A stretch of DNA of 64,000 nucleotides from Saposhnikovia divaricata (taxonomy: Eukaryota > Streptophyta > Magnoliopsida > Apiales > Apiaceae). A program made the position numbers and the translations under genes. Shown piece after piece: positions 47,631 through 60,617 of this stretch. Every line of letters begins with the position of its first letter. The stretch's first letter is position 1. The notes under the pieces are model-generated. The model did not search any database. It was given only the letters and a program-made list of their open reading frames with translations, and was not told where the DNA came from. The DNA lies in NCBI GenBank assembly GCA_036435485.1, contig CM071601.1, forward strand, positions 182,502,939 through 182,566,938, in the 5' to 3' direction.

Positions 47631-48018
47631 GGGGAATTAGGGTTGATCAATCGTAAGCAAAAATGGGAATCAAGAAGAAAGACTTTAAAAGTCTATTTTA
47701 CCCCCTCTCTTTCTTTTATTTTTTGTCACTAATTACTTGTATTTCTAGATTATGCTCTCATTAAAATTACTTTTAACTAATTACTTGTATTTCTAGATTA
47801 TGCTCTCATTAAAATTTCAATTAAAACTTCAAAATACTAACGCCAACAGAACGGAGCTAGTACAAAGTAGGGGAATCAGGGTTTATCAATACCATGGCAA
47901 AATGGATAAATCAACAAGAAACACATACTTAGCAAAAAAAAAAAAACCACATGTCTATTTTACCCTCTCACTATTTCTAGATCAAAATATCATTGCAGAG
48001 GGAGAAAGAGGGAGTTAC

Positions 48019-48076
48019 GTTGTAGCTTTCCGTGGGAGCAGTTCTGAGCCTTCTTCTATGGTCGTCCGTTTCCATG
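48019..48076 (-). CDS. Possible first coding exon of the DYAD-like cluster
   Basis: METDDHRRRLRTAPTESYN, 19 codons, after acceptor TTTTTTAG and before donor AAC/GTAACT, phase 0. The first exon of copy C (43611) also enters in phase 0, so they could be joined over a 4.4 kb intron. A TC-rich leader candidate lies just upstream (48275-48390). Confidence 0.4.
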
Positions 48077-48169
48077 CTAAAAAACTACACACATTCAACC
48101 AGCCAAAGCAAATCATGAAAAAAATATGGTATTCAAGTAAAATGTAGATGCTTAGATTGTAGATATACC

Positions 48170-48390
48170 CACCCACAAGCACACACACACAAAAACACAC
48201 ACACAAGCAGAAACAAACTAGATCTTCAAACAAACACACACACACAGTTTTACACACGCACACACATAATCAGAGAATGAGTTAAGAGAGAGAAGAGTGA
48301 GCTTAGAGAGAGAAAGAGAGAAGGAGGTTAGAGAGAGGAGAAGGAGTTTAGGGAGAAAGAGAGAGTGAGTTTTGGAGAGAGAACCTCAGG
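48170..48390 (-). promoter_or_regulatory. CA repeat and TC-rich leader candidate
   Basis: On the minus strand this is a CT-rich run (TCTCTCTAAC, CTCTCTTTCTC) followed by a GT-rich microsatellite (TGTGTGTG..., 48178-48265). CT-rich 5'UTRs with a leader intron are common in plants, and the exon at 48076 begins soon after. No TATA box could be fixed. Confidence 0.35.
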
Positions 48391-48844
48391 TGAAATGAAT
48401 CGAAGAGATCAGGTGCACCGTTTGTGCTTAGTTTGTTTTGTGCGCGCGGCTTTGCCTATCTGTATAAACAATGTCCGACCTAAAAGTTGTGAGGGTTGTT
48501 GTGGGGTCCTGGTGGTAAACAAATACTGGCCGGGAAGAAATGAATCACATAGCGACGTATAAGTATTTTGTAGTATAATTTTTAGGACAACTTCTTAGAT
48601 TTTCTTATAAGAAAGGTGGAGGAAAATGTTACAGTGTGCTCATGTACCAGTACTACCCACAAGGTGGTTATTTTTGTTACTTACATAATTGTTATTTTCA
48701 GAAGAATTAAATTGATAGTTTGAGTCTCATTAATTGTATAATTGTTGATCAGTTAAACAAAAAAAAAATATCCTTTAAATATTCTCAACTAAGATTCGAT
48801 GTCATGGAAGTTCTTTTAAATATTTGAAATAAATTATCATAACA

Positions 48845-51800
48845 TTCGTCTGTCCTTTTTTAAAATATATAGGATGATGTGTCCGTCATTTCGAATGTAA
48901 GCTATAAAATGAGGTTTTTGAAATACAAATTTTTATTATATTTTATTTACTTTTTTGATTTGATATTATTCTTTTTGTCCTACGATCGAGGACTGAGATA
49001 ATTTAGAGTGGAAAGGAATTTTGGATAGATCTTGATCAATGAGCCTGACTTGTTATTCGTGTACAATCGATCTCGATTATCATAACATTCTAACATCAAC
49101 AATTGGTACGGTTGTCCTTTTTTAAGATATATAGGGTGGTGTGTTCGTCATTTCGAATGTAAGCTGTAAAATGATATTTTTGAAATACAAATTCTTATCA
49201 TATTATATTTTTTTGATTTGATATGCATTTTCAATCAGGTACATTATCATTCTTTTTGTCCTATATATGTAGACTGAAATACATTAGAATGGACAGGAAT
49301 TTTGGATCAATGAGCTTGGCTTGTTATTCGTGTTCAATCGATCTTAATTAATCTTTTGTACATGTACATGAATTTTTCATATGGCGCTTATGGAAACTGG
49401 AATAATTTAATCTAATTAAGAGACCAATAAGCTGCAGAGGAGGTAAAGTGAGCCGAGAGGCGCACATAAATCTTCAAATATCAAATTGCCCGTGTATATT
49501 GCTGTGTCATCTGACAATATACTACACGAAATTGTTAAAATTTGTTACTATGCAATCATGTATCTTTCTTTTTATGATTATTACAATTTACCTAACAAAT
49601 GTTAAAGGTTCGATATTTGGCATAAGTATTACTTCCTCCATTTCATAATATTTTTTTACTTTTGACTTGCATTGATGGGATAATTACATAAGTTACTTTG
49701 TGAATATTTTTTGTTGAATAAAAAATTTGATATTTAATTTTTATTCATAAAAAAGAAAATTTAAAACATAATTTATCTACCTATTCCTTCAATACACTTT
49801 AAAATGTTTATGTAAAAATCAAAAATGCGAAATTATTATGAAACGGAGATTGTAATATAATTGTATATTTATTATAAGAAAACTTATCAATTATGTAACG
49901 ATACATAAGAATTTTATATAACTTTTAGGACAACTGCTTAGATTTTTTAGCATGTTTTTTCTTAATTTAGCGTTGTACTTTTTTTTTTTAATTAGCAAAT
50001 ACATTATTGATTACTAAATAAAATCGTAAAGTTCTCGAACTTCGCTAAATCGGATATTACAAATATTAAGACCAAAATCTTCCAAAAAGAAACAAATGAA
50101 GAGCGTGTTTGGGTAGCTTAAAGCTACCACAATCCACTTTAAATGGCTGTAAAATTTAAGTATTTTTGAGGTACTTTTTTTAATTTTTTTTTTCATCTCA
50201 ATTTTTATACATTTAAGTCAACTTTTAACTCATATACTATTTTTTTTACATATATTTGTATTTATACTTTTATATCATATTTCAAAACTATAAATTTCAT
50301 TTTTTTTGGTCAACTTTAAAAAAAAAAATTAAATCAATTTAACCAAACAAATACACATAACGTCAATTTAAATAAAATTATATTAATGTGTTTTGTTTTT
50401 AGTTCATTGCCATTTTAGGAATATTGGATTATGATTTTAATTATAAACATACAACTTTGTTAGAGTTTTGGGAATTGGAGTTATATATTCATTACTAGAT
50501 ATTCTACTTTATTAGATTCGATATTATACTATTTATAAGTTGCAACCACGTATTTTACTATTTTAGGTTGGTGTTTAAGAGCTAAGGACCTACCTTTAGG
50601 TTAGGGTTAGGGTTTACAATAACAAATCTTGTCAGCAAAAAAAAAAAAACATGTTAAATATGCTCATTTCGAACCCTGCTCGGCATTATATCATATGTAA
50701 CGAGTAACATTTAACTATTTTCACTAACGATTTGAGTTGTTCTGATTAAGAATTGAATTAATTATTTTGAATGAAATAATTTGATAAATAATTGTTTATA
50801 TTTTAATTATACACATAAAAATTATCTAATTGAAAAATTCGTGTAAACAATTTTTATAAAAATAATGAATTGACTATTTTAATCCTCTAATCATCAAATT
50901 AACAACAATATTATAAAATTTACTTATTTTAATTTAATTAAATACTCTAATTTTTCTCAAATTTCTAATTTTAATTTTCTTTGACTCAATGATCCTACAT
51001 TTTAGATTCGAAATCAATCATAAAGGTTTTCTTAAATGGTTGAAAAATCCATACGGGATGTGTCCCGTCGTTTCCAACGTAAACTGTAAACTACTGCTTT
51101 ATGCAGTACTATTTGATAAGAGTTCTTGGAAATACAAAATCTTATTATACTATTATATTGTTTTGATTTGCACTTTTCAATCATATGTAATGTCATTCTT
51201 TTTGCCCTATCAAGTGTGTAAGGAAATTTGGAATAGTCGTTGACCTATGAACCTAGCTTTGTTATTCGTGTACAAGCCATCTTTGAAAAGTATAATTATT
51301 ATTTTTTGAACCGGTATAAATCATTGAGGTAGATTAATTGGGTAATGGAGAATTAATTGAAAAAATTAATGGAAGTATTAATCGAATATTATAATAATAT
51401 TTAATATATTAGTTTAATTTACAATTAAACATGTCATTTTAAATAAATTAATCGGATTTTAAAAATCGAATCGATTGATTACTTTATAGAAGATTAATCG
51501 GAGATTAATCGATTGAATAGGGAATTTTTTGAACCATGATCCCTACAAGGCTTTTTTTTTTTTGCTAATTAAAATAATCATTTTTTTTCAATCTCTAAAG
51601 TTTTCTTACTTTGGCATTGTACTTTTTTCTTTTGAATTAGCAGATACAGTATTGATGACTAAATAAATTCGTAATTCCGGAACTCCGCTAAATCGGATAT
51701 GTAAATATTGAGACTAAAATTTACCAAACAAACTAAAAATTTAGGATACTGTATCACATGGTTTAATTTAGGAGTAACTACTATTAACTGTTATTACGCA

Positions 51801-52285
51801 CTTCTATCAACGGCCATGCAGAAAAATGTACAAGTACTTAATTAGCTGGCCAATTAACTTCATAATGCACTTACTATTTTCATGGCTTCATCTATATGAG
51901 CTCATCATAAATTTGTACTCTTTTTCACTTACTGTTTATGTTGGTTTTGGTAGATATTTATGGATTGACGATTTGCCGGTTAGATTTGAGTAGCTAACTT
52001 AGTGTATAGGGTTAAATTTCAGGGACTCGAAAATAAAATTATACTAATCCATGTGCTTTGTATTTAGTTCATTACTATTTTAGGAATATTGGATTTATGG
52101 TTTTAATTATAAACTCAACTTTGTTAACAGTTTTGGGAATTGGATTTATATATTCCATAGGTATTCTACCAGATTTTAGATTCGAAATTATACTATTTAT
52201 AGGATGCAACTACCTATTTTACTATTCTAGGTTGGTGTTTCAGAGCTAAGGGCCTACGTTTAGCTAGGTTAGGGGTAGGGTGCAG
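48845..52285. repeat. AT-rich intergenic DNA with a 1.7 kb duplication
   Basis: A block (TGTCCTTTTTTAA...TTGTTATTCGTGTACAATCGATCT) occurs at 48848-49080, 49108-49345 and, more diverged, 51050-51285. 49925-50085 (GCTAAATCGGATAT) recurs at 51590-51725, and 50375-50605 (TTAGGAATATTGGATT...TTGGTGTTT) at 52035-52275. This implies a tandem duplication of about 1.66 kb. No gene is supported between 48580 and 52690. Confidence 0.65.
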
Positions 52286-52698
52286 ATGACAAGTGGATAT
52301 GCATGTGTAACAATGGGCATGTTTGGCCCTCCAACAAGTTACATATTCAAAAAAAAAAAAAAAATCAAATTTACATACATTTTTTTAGAAAAAAAATGTG
52401 TATGGAAAATTTAATATTTATTATTTTACAAAAATAATTTACTTATTTAAAAAAAGAATATATTAACATACTCTTTTTCAATTTAAAGAACTTATTTCTG
52501 AAAAATAAAATTTCTCAAATGGGACAATAATTGTGGTGGAGAAAGGTAGGCCATGAAATTTTAATCATGTATAATATGCGCCAAAATGAAATCTTGTGGT
52601 GAAAATATATTTTGAAATTTATTATATAATATAGTTTTTTGAAAGAATTAACACATTATTTTTTAACTTTAAAATTCAATAATAAAAATGAACTCATT

Positions 52699-53856
52699 TT
52701 TTTTTTTTTTGAATAAAACGCACTTGCATTACTTAATTGTTATCAACCTCCAATACATGTGAAATAAAATCAGGTGGAATGACAAACCATTCCCCTATAT
52801 CTGACATAGAATAAGTAGCTTTGGCTAACTCGTGCGCTACTCTATTCGCAGATCTAAAAGCAAACTGAACTAGCACCGGATTTATGTGCTTTAGCAAATG
52901 AACACAATCTAACACAATTGTGCCAAAAAACGCCTCACCTGGAGACCCGTTACATGCCGTCACAAGACATTTGGAATCCGTTTCAAACACACATTGTTTA
53001 AACTTATGCTTGATGACCCAAGATAGAGCTTCTTTCATGCCAATTGCTTCCGCTTCTCTCGGACTCCAAGCTCCTTGAATCTTACAGCACCGAGCCCCTA
53101 CAAAACAGCCACGGTAGTCTCTAATAACACACACCCCACGCCAATGCTCCAATCCTGAAAAACCGCGACATCCGTATTAATCTTTAGCCACCCCTCGGCT
53201 GGTTTTCTCTATACCCTATCTCCTTGCTCATTCTGTACCCTTTTACTCATCACACTGGCATGTGCTTCTCTCCAGTCACGAAGCAATCCATGAGCTGCTG
53301 CCTTTACCCCGTAGCTAGAGCCATTAACCTTATCCCATACCCACTTATTTCGTCTGTTCCATAAGCTCCAGCTGATCATCCCTACCTGAACACATTGCTC
53401 TCTTGTACATCCCTCAAAAACTGTTAACAGCACTTGAAAAGCTGTTTCATACTGCACTGAGTATATGACCTGTTGCAAATCTGCTGTATACCAAACTGTC
53501 CTGGCAAAGTCACATGAGAACAGAACATGTTCATCTGTTTCCACTGCACTATGACACCAGGGACACCGATCATTAACAACAATAGACTTTATTGCCAATG
53601 CACGAGCTGTAGGAAGACAACCTCTATTCACTCTCCAAATAAAATTCGTTACCTTACCTGGCAATTTTAACGACCACAACTTATTCCAGAAAACACGATG
53701 TGAACTGTCACCCTCACCCTGAATCCATCTATAACAACTTTTAACCGAAAACTCTCCTCTGTCATCAAATTGCCAAAACCACGAGTACCGCTTTTCAACT
53801 ATAGGAATTGGAATGCGTTGAATTAGCTCCACATCACGATCATTACATATATCCAT
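52699..53856 (-). mobile_element. 3' end of a LINE (non-LTR) retrotransposon
   Basis: On the minus strand, frame 53859-53209 has the zinc-knuckle region that follows plant LINE reverse transcriptases (WFDKLWSLK-type FWNKLWSLKLPGKV, CPWCHSAVETDEHVLFSC). Frame 53152-52733 is an RNase H-like domain (FETDSKCLV, AFRSANRVAHELAK). The two frames are out of register, so the ORF is broken. A poly(A) tail is seen as a T run at 52699-52712. The reverse transcriptase itself is missing: the element is cut at 53856/53857 by the terminus of a CACTA element. Confidence 0.8.
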
Positions 53857-54600
53857 CACTACTGGAAATACCCCCTACAACATCGGTTTTTGACTGATGT
53901 TAAAAGTCTGTCAGAACCGATGTCTTTGTCGATGTAGATAAAGGGGGTACCTTTAACATCGGTCATAAACCGATGTTAAAGATGTCTATAAACATCGGTT
54001 CCTCAGAAGAAACTGATGTTTATCCTACTGTTTAACATCGGTTTATAAATAAGAAATGATGTTTAATACAGGTTTAGACATCAGTAATCGTAAAAAAATT
54101 GATGTCTTTGCCTCATATTTAAAGTAATATTGAAGTAGTACAATTTAAAAATTGGTATATGAGGAGGCTTAGGTCAATATAAACATACCACACATAAAAG
54201 AAAATTAATAATAGACATCAGATTTTAACAAATAACGGATGTCTTTCCTCTTGTTTAACATCAGTTTTGATAGGAGAACCGATGTTGAATTATAGATTAG
54301 ACATCAGCTAAATTAAGGAAGTGATGTTTAATACAATCTTTAACATCAGTTTTTGTAATTTAATTGATGTTTAATATTTCCTTTAACATCCGTTCTTCTT
54401 ATAAAACAGATGCTTATCCTATTGTTTAACATCGGTTTATAACTCAATGCCTGATGTGCTTTGGTCATTTAGACATCCATTTTCTAGTAAAACAATTGTT
54501 CATTTAGACTTTTAACATCAGTTTTAGAGTGACCAAAAATTGAATGTGATGTTAAAATTTAATACATTTTGTCAGTAACCTGATGATTTAGTGCACTAGC
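53857..54600. mobile_element. CACTA transposon terminus with subterminal repeats
   Basis: It begins CACTACTGGAAATACCCCC, the CACTA-type terminal inverted repeat. It is followed by some 20 direct and inverted copies of a motif around AACATCGGTTT / AAACCGATGTT and the variant TAACATCAGTTTT. Dense subterminal repeats of this kind bind the CACTA regulatory protein in the known En/Spm system. The opposite terminus was not found by eye. Confidence 0.75.
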
Positions 54601-54868
54601 CAAGAAAATGAATCCAAAAACAAAACAAACCATTCAACATTGAACATTCAACAAATTAAAACCATCAAGGTCATACATTCAACATACATACCATCCACCT
54701 CCAACAAAAACCAAAAGTAACCACCAACAAAATCCAAATCCAACCTCCAACACAAACCAATCCTCCTAGCTAACATCCACGGACTAATTACCAAACTTCT
54801 AAAGTATTCATAATAACATCAAAAGTATCACATACGTACGAAGGGATTCAAAAAGTAAATAAAGTGCA

Positions 54869-55369
54869 CTAAAAAGAGAGAAGATCAGTGAAGGCAGTAT
54901 CGCTAACACCAAACCTAGCTTTCCAATTATGTAGTATTAACATTGACTCTAACTTGTTGCACTCACTACCCTTGTACAGAGATTGTTCAGCATCAGCCAC
55001 AAACCTCTTGAAGTCATAGGATTCATAGTCACCAGAATTATAAGCCGCTTCACAAACATCAATGGTTTCAGATGGAGCAAATTCATCCTTAGGATGAAAT
55101 GCACTATTAGCCGATGACCTAACACTTTTAGAACATTGTTCTCCATGCCAAATCCAATCACTATACCCCAAACACCAACCGTTTTCATATAAATGACCCC
55201 TGATTACTTTTACATTAAATTGTCTAAAATTAACGCATTTTGTACAAGGGCAAGGTATCTTCTTAGGATCAGTTGCATTTTCTTCTGCAAATATCAAGAA
55301 ACTCTCGACCCCTATTTCGTATTCTAAAGAATCCCTATCCTTCGAAATCCATGACTTGTCCATATTCAT
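54869..55369 (-). pseudogene. CACTA transposase, N-terminal (transposase-associated) domain only
   Basis: The frame begins MNMDKSWISKDRDSLEYEIG and contains CPCTKCVNFR and HLYENGWCLGYSDWIWHGE, the transposase-associated zinc-binding domain at the N-terminus of TNP2-type transposases. The product stops at FTDLLSF, before the catalytic domain, so the element is non-autonomous. It lies about 0.3 kb inside the subterminal repeats and is read towards the terminus at 53857, consistent with one deleted element. Confidence 0.8.
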
Positions 55370-55399
55370 AAGACGACAAGCTACCTACAATATAAATCT

Positions 55400-57974
55400 A
55401 GTTAGATTTAATATGTATATAACTAAGTACTTTGCTAAGCTACATTCATAAGTTAGCAGATTCATAAGCTAGTGTAGATTATAATCTAAGGTTATATTTC
55501 ATTTTGATTTTAATATTGTAACTTATATATAGTTGTAGTATATATTGACATGAATATCATTACTTTTAAACTAATTCTAATAGGGTACCTCAACCAGCTG
55601 CTGAAGCATATAGTTTTCTACATTTCCAACTCTTCCAGACATTTCTTATGGAATTAAAACAAAGCTAATAGTTGTAAACAAAGCTAACAGTTTATACATT
55701 TAAAAACAAGTAAGCAAAACACCAAAACCCCAAAAAATAATTAAAACAAAGCTACACACACCCATCATAATAATCAAAATATATCTAGATGCTAACCTTT
55801 TTTAAAAAATGTATATCAAAAATATATTAAAGAAATAATATTTTATTCATCACGTTGACATTCTATTTTATGGAATGCCAATTTGTGACATTGGCAACCC
55901 ATACCACTTTACTTGACATACAATGACATTCCAACGATTCCAATGTAATGTTAAGAAGAGTGTCATAGACATGACATATGTCATTAACACCACACCCTTA
56001 ATTTGTTTTAATTATGGGAGTTAAAACAAATTGTTGGAGGTCCATCATCTAAACCCCTTTTGGGCTTGTGCAAGAGGTTTATTCGGTTATTCAGAACGAT
56101 CGAGGCCCATATACGAACAAAGGCCCATTTACTCCCAACAGTTCCTGGCCCATTAGGGCGCACGATCTCCGTCAACAAATGGTTACCTCCACGATTATCT
56201 GCATGACAGGTGGTGAGAAACGAAGGGGGATTAATATACATGTTCTATCATTTTCTTCATTGACTTAACATATTACACAAACACAAACTCTTTATGTTCA
56301 CTCTCACCTACGAAGAATCGACTGACTTATTCTCACATCGGAGGTGAATCTGGCGGCCAAACCCTCACTATACAAAGTTTCTAACCACTTGTCCTTCCCC
56401 CGTACTTGCACATAGTAATGAACCGAACCTGCTATAAAAATATTCTGCAAGGACTATCTAAATGAAAACCTATAGGACCATTTACTCCATTACAATGATA
56501 AAAATCAGAAGTTAAATGTCTTCAACCCAAACTAATTACTAGAGGGCATAAGTTAAATGAGGACTGTAAGGAAGCCTAAATAAATGCAAATGCTACCTTT
56601 ATTCCCTAATAATTCTAATGGTACATAAGATATCGAGAATCTATTTGTTACGTGTTCCAACAATCAAATATAACAAACATTTGTCACAATTTGACTAATC
56701 CATCGTCATTTACTTAAAAATTCACTTGTACACATAAAACTACTACATACAATAGCATGATTCTGTCAGACACTAAACCAAAATTTCCTCAATCAAGAAA
56801 TCATGTTTTCTTTACCTCTGATGTTCATCAAATGTGTTGGTGTTCAATTCTTCTTGTATATCAATTTTATTTACAATTTTCCTTGTCATTCGCGTTCTCC
56901 TGGATGAAGAACTCTTTGCTCCAAATTTCATTCTATTTCTGGAACGCGTACCTGGAAAATTTGAATAACAAACATTTTAAATATATATATATTTCTATAG
57001 TAGAATCAAATGGAAGCATATAGTCTAAATATATGTAGAATCAAATGTATTCTGTTTTTCGGTTCCACAACGCAACCATATTAGATCAGAACCAAATATA
57101 CAAATGTACAGGAGAATTGAAATATACTAATAGTTCTAATTTAGAACCAAATTCAGACCTCCAAAATATACATGAACCTATAAACAAGATTTAACAGTCA
57201 AATCTACTAAACTTTGGTTTTATTATAGAACTTTAAACAATTTTACTAAAAACAATTTTTACCTTACGATTTATACACAAATTCCCTTAGACCTCAACTA
57301 ATGTATATTCTAATGTAGAATCAAAATACAACTATAATTTTGTAGCAGAATCAAAATACACAAAACTGGTTCTATTACAGAACCACAAATACAACAGAAT
57401 TTTTGGCACTAATTTAGAAACACAATTTATTCCTTACAATATAAACACAAAATTGGTTCTATTACAGAACCACAAATAAAACAGATGTAGTTACACATGA
57501 AAATAATTATAAACTCGCATTCTACTACCGAATCAATGTTATAACCATTAAAAACTGATTCTATTACACAAAACTAGTTCTATTACAGAACCACAAATAC
57601 AATAGATGTGATAAACATGAAAATAATTATAAACTCGCATTCTACTACCGAATCAATGTTATAAACAATAAAAATTGACTGACATCAACAAAAAACTATA
57701 GAATCAATATAGAACCAGATCTAGTTAAGCATGCATATACATTTTTTAAAACAAAATCACCTAATAATACCCATTCTTCTCGGAAACATTTTAATCTCTA
57801 TATCCGATGGAGATTAACCTGAAAATTACAGTTCAAAACCCTAAGTTAACGAATTGAAGAAAAATAAGATTATAATTGAAAGAATAACAAAGATTATAAG
57901 AAAAATAAGAACCTTCCTTTGATGAATAGCTCGAATCTGAAGCTTTAATGGCGTAATCGTGCTATTTTCCGTTC

Positions 57975-58030
<56 letters not shown>

Positions 58031-58339
58031 AGCAGCTTGTGTGTGTATAGCTGTGTGTATGTATTGTTTTGTTCTGTACAACGGTTAGATAATTTAACAC
58101 ACTTGTCTGGAGTGTGTTTCTATTTTAAAAAATAGCCTTAGTTTTTAGTTTAATTACAAAAATGCCATTAATGAATCTGTACCGTTTGATTAAATGAATG
58201 GCTAAGATTATGTTTCTCCCCAATTCTCCATATAATTTGTTCACTCTAGAAGGGGACTCATATACGAATCATAAAAAACACATATGGAACATGCCACATA
58301 TTTACCAAACAAAACATGAATCACTTTCTACAGTATATA
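55400..58339. other. Intergenic repeats without a gene
   Basis: 56030-56450 has a moderately GC-rich block (GGCCCATATACG, GGGCGCACGATC) that may be LTR-derived; not resolved. 57290-57690 is a diverged minisatellite built around ACAAAATTGGTTCTATTACAG and the palindrome GGTTCT...AGAACC. A 45 bp piece (TAAACTCGCATTCTACTACC) occurs at 57510 and 57630. 57979-58026 is (CT)n. No coding region is supported. Confidence 0.5.
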
Positions 58340-58675
58340 CTAGCTTATAACTCGTGCAAAGCACAGGTTAATTTTAATTTTTTTATAATTTGTTTGTAGT
58401 ATAATATAATAATATAAATACGAATTTTAATATGTTATTGGAATAATTTGAAACTTACATCTTTGTATATAATAATTTTTACTATTAAATATGAAATAAT
58501 ATGTTGTTAGCAATCGAACCTTATACCTCTGTATATAATAACTTTTAACATTATTGTATCTAACGATCATATCTATTTGAGTTAAAGATCTAATGGTTGT
58601 GAATGAGGGATAACTAAGAGAAGATTAATCAAACTACAAATTATACCCCTTTCGGTTATTCTAGTATAGTATAGA
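58340..58675 (-). mobile_element. Short non-autonomous Helitron on the minus strand
   Basis: Read on the minus strand it starts TCTATACTATACTAGAATAAC after A (58676) and ends with the hairpin CGTGC TTT GCACG-like region (TGTGCTTTGCACGA), TTATAAGCTAG, then T. The start is almost the same as that of the nested Helitron at 24625, so they belong to one family. Length is 336 bp; no ORF. Confidence 0.7.
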
Positions 58676-59598
58676 TAGTGTAGATAAGGAGCATAAAATA
58701 AGTAATCATCTTGCAGTAGTGGTAATCTAAAATTTTAGGTACATGTTTTACGATTTTTGATTTCATAAAATATATAAAAATTATAAGATATTAAAAATCG
58801 ATGGTTAAACACATAAAAAATATTTATGAAATGCAAAGATTACACAAAATGTTTATTGCTAAATATTTTTATTTGAGTAACATAAAATACTTAAGAAAAT
58901 TTTGAATTGCTTTCTTCACAATTAGGAAACGTGTAACTAAAAGTCAAACCATCATGTTTTACATAATCTGAAAATATTTTACTTTATTTTAACATACCAT
59001 ATTTCACTTTCAAATTAAAATTTTAAATATAAATAAATTAGCTTAAGAAATAATATTTTTCACATTTGAGGAAGTATAAATTTTGTAAAATATAATTAAT
59101 TTTTTTTACATATAGTTGTGTTAGGTAATCAGTACACATGACATACATCGTTAATATTCCTAAATTTCAAATGAAATATTTAGTATTACTAGTACTAGTA
59201 TAGTAAGGCACCGGGAACCATAAGAAAATATAAAACATTATCAACTATCTTCAATATATGTAATTGTGAATTTTTCAATTAAGTTAATCCTTGGAGACAA
59301 TTTGATGATAAATTTAATTTTTGTTATATTTATGAAGGGGTGGTTGGGAAAACTTATTTTCTAAAATAAGTCAACTTATTTTAAGTTGAAAGTTAAGATT
59401 CCTAACTTTCCAACTTATTTTCCAACTTACTTTTGCAACTTATTTAATCTCAAATATACATTAAATACTTGCATAAAAAAAATTATCAAGATATAAAAAT
59501 TTTACCCGAAAATAAGTCCATAAATCCTTATTATAAGCTGAGCCAAACAGGCACGAAGTCTAAGGCTGAAATTAAGCAACTTTTTTTTGAAATATTAC
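58676..59598. repeat. Dispersed repeat, copy 2
   Basis: It matches 21766-22520 over its whole length (GTACATGTTTTAC, AAGATTACACAAAATG, AGGAAACGTGTAAC, GTTAGGTAATCAGTACA). It contains the MITE-like insertion at 59337-59554. No gene. Confidence 0.75.
59337..59554. mobile_element. MITE-like insertion, about 218 bp
   Basis: Copy 1 of the dispersed repeat reads TTATGAAGTCTAAGG. Here TTATGAAG is followed by GGGTGGTTGGGAAAACTTAT, about 218 bp, then ATAAGCTGAGCCAAACAGGCAC and GAAGTCTAAGG. The ends are imperfect inverted repeats (GTTTGG...CTTAT / ATAAG...CCAAAC), and GAAG may be a short target duplication. No ORF. The superfamily is uncertain. Confidence 0.65.
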
Positions 59599-60617
59599 TG
59601 TCATGCTCTCGGCATAGGTCCTAAACAGGCTCAATGGACTACATTTGGGGTCCACCTCTCATAATGGGCTCAAATATCTCTTAATGGGCTTAAATATTGA
59701 AGATGGATCAACAAGGCATGAGGCCTGATTAGGGATCACCTCACCTCTATCTAATAATATGGTTTGAAGATAAATTCCTTGAAGACACTATCTCACCCTA
59801 GGGGTCACCTCATTATGACCTTCAGCCAATACCCAAGATGTGCTCTCATGTCAATGACAAAGGAAAAGGAATCTCACGCTTGGGGTCTCATGCTAGACCT
59901 CGAAGGGTCTCATACTAGGTCTCGAAGGGTCTCATACTAGGCCATAAGGGATCATACTACCCCCAGATCGCACTCGCATATGGTCCCCAATGCTAGCCCG
60001 GCCTTGGGATCGCATATGCTAGCCCGTCCTCGGGGTCGCATGCTAAGCCCAGCGGGGTTTCATGCTAGCCCGACCTCGGGATCGCATATGCTAGCCCGAC
60101 CTCGGGGTCGCATCTTCCAGCCTCGAGGTCAAATCAGTCCAGCCTCGAGGTCGCATCAGCCCGGCCTAGAGGTCGCATCAGCTAGGCTCCGCCATTTTAT
60201 AATCTTATTGTGTTTATCTCCATATGAAGGTTCATAGCTAAGCCCAGCCAGGTCGCATGAGTATAGTTATCTCCATACTTGGGATCACCTCGCATGACTA
60301 AGCCCAGTGAGGTCGCATGCGAGGCCCTTGTAAGCTATCCATTAGCCTCGCTAGTGAGGCCTTGCGATCCGAGCATCATGCTAGCCATAGGTAACCTTTA
60401 TTGGATCATGGGTCATGAGCAGGATTAATGGACAAATTATATCAGCCCAAAGAGGTCTAGTGAATTTAGGCCAAGACGAGCCTACAGAAATCCTAGCCCG
60501 TTTGGGTAACTTCTTCTCCAAGAACTACATATGGCTTGATTCCTATAAATAGGGTACGTAGGCACCTTGTTAAAATTGAGAAACAGTTAACCCCTGAAAT
60601 ATCAACAAACAAAATCA
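59599..60617 (+). mobile_element. LTR-like block with GC-rich direct repeats
   Basis: It begins TGTCATGCTCTCGGC and has a TATA-like CCTATAAATAGGG at 60540 with a 3' AT-rich end joining the array, features of a solo LTR. Between 59880 and 60330 there are many variants of GCTAGCCCGACCTCGGGATCGCAT and TCTCATACTAGGTCTCGAAGG. This base composition is unlike the surroundings. No internal retrotransposon domain and no matching target duplication were found, so the call is tentative. Confidence 0.45.

Noticed and set aside
50600..50625. TTAGGTTAGGGTTAGGGTTT near 50.6 kb, telomere-like
   Set aside because: Only about two units, and the homologous copy at 52.26 kb reads TTAGGGGTAGGG, so it is not an interstitial telomere.
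56008..56268. Overlapping frames on both strands at 56.1 kb
   Set aside because: Probably part of an LTR-like or other repeat; no motif and no support for either strand.
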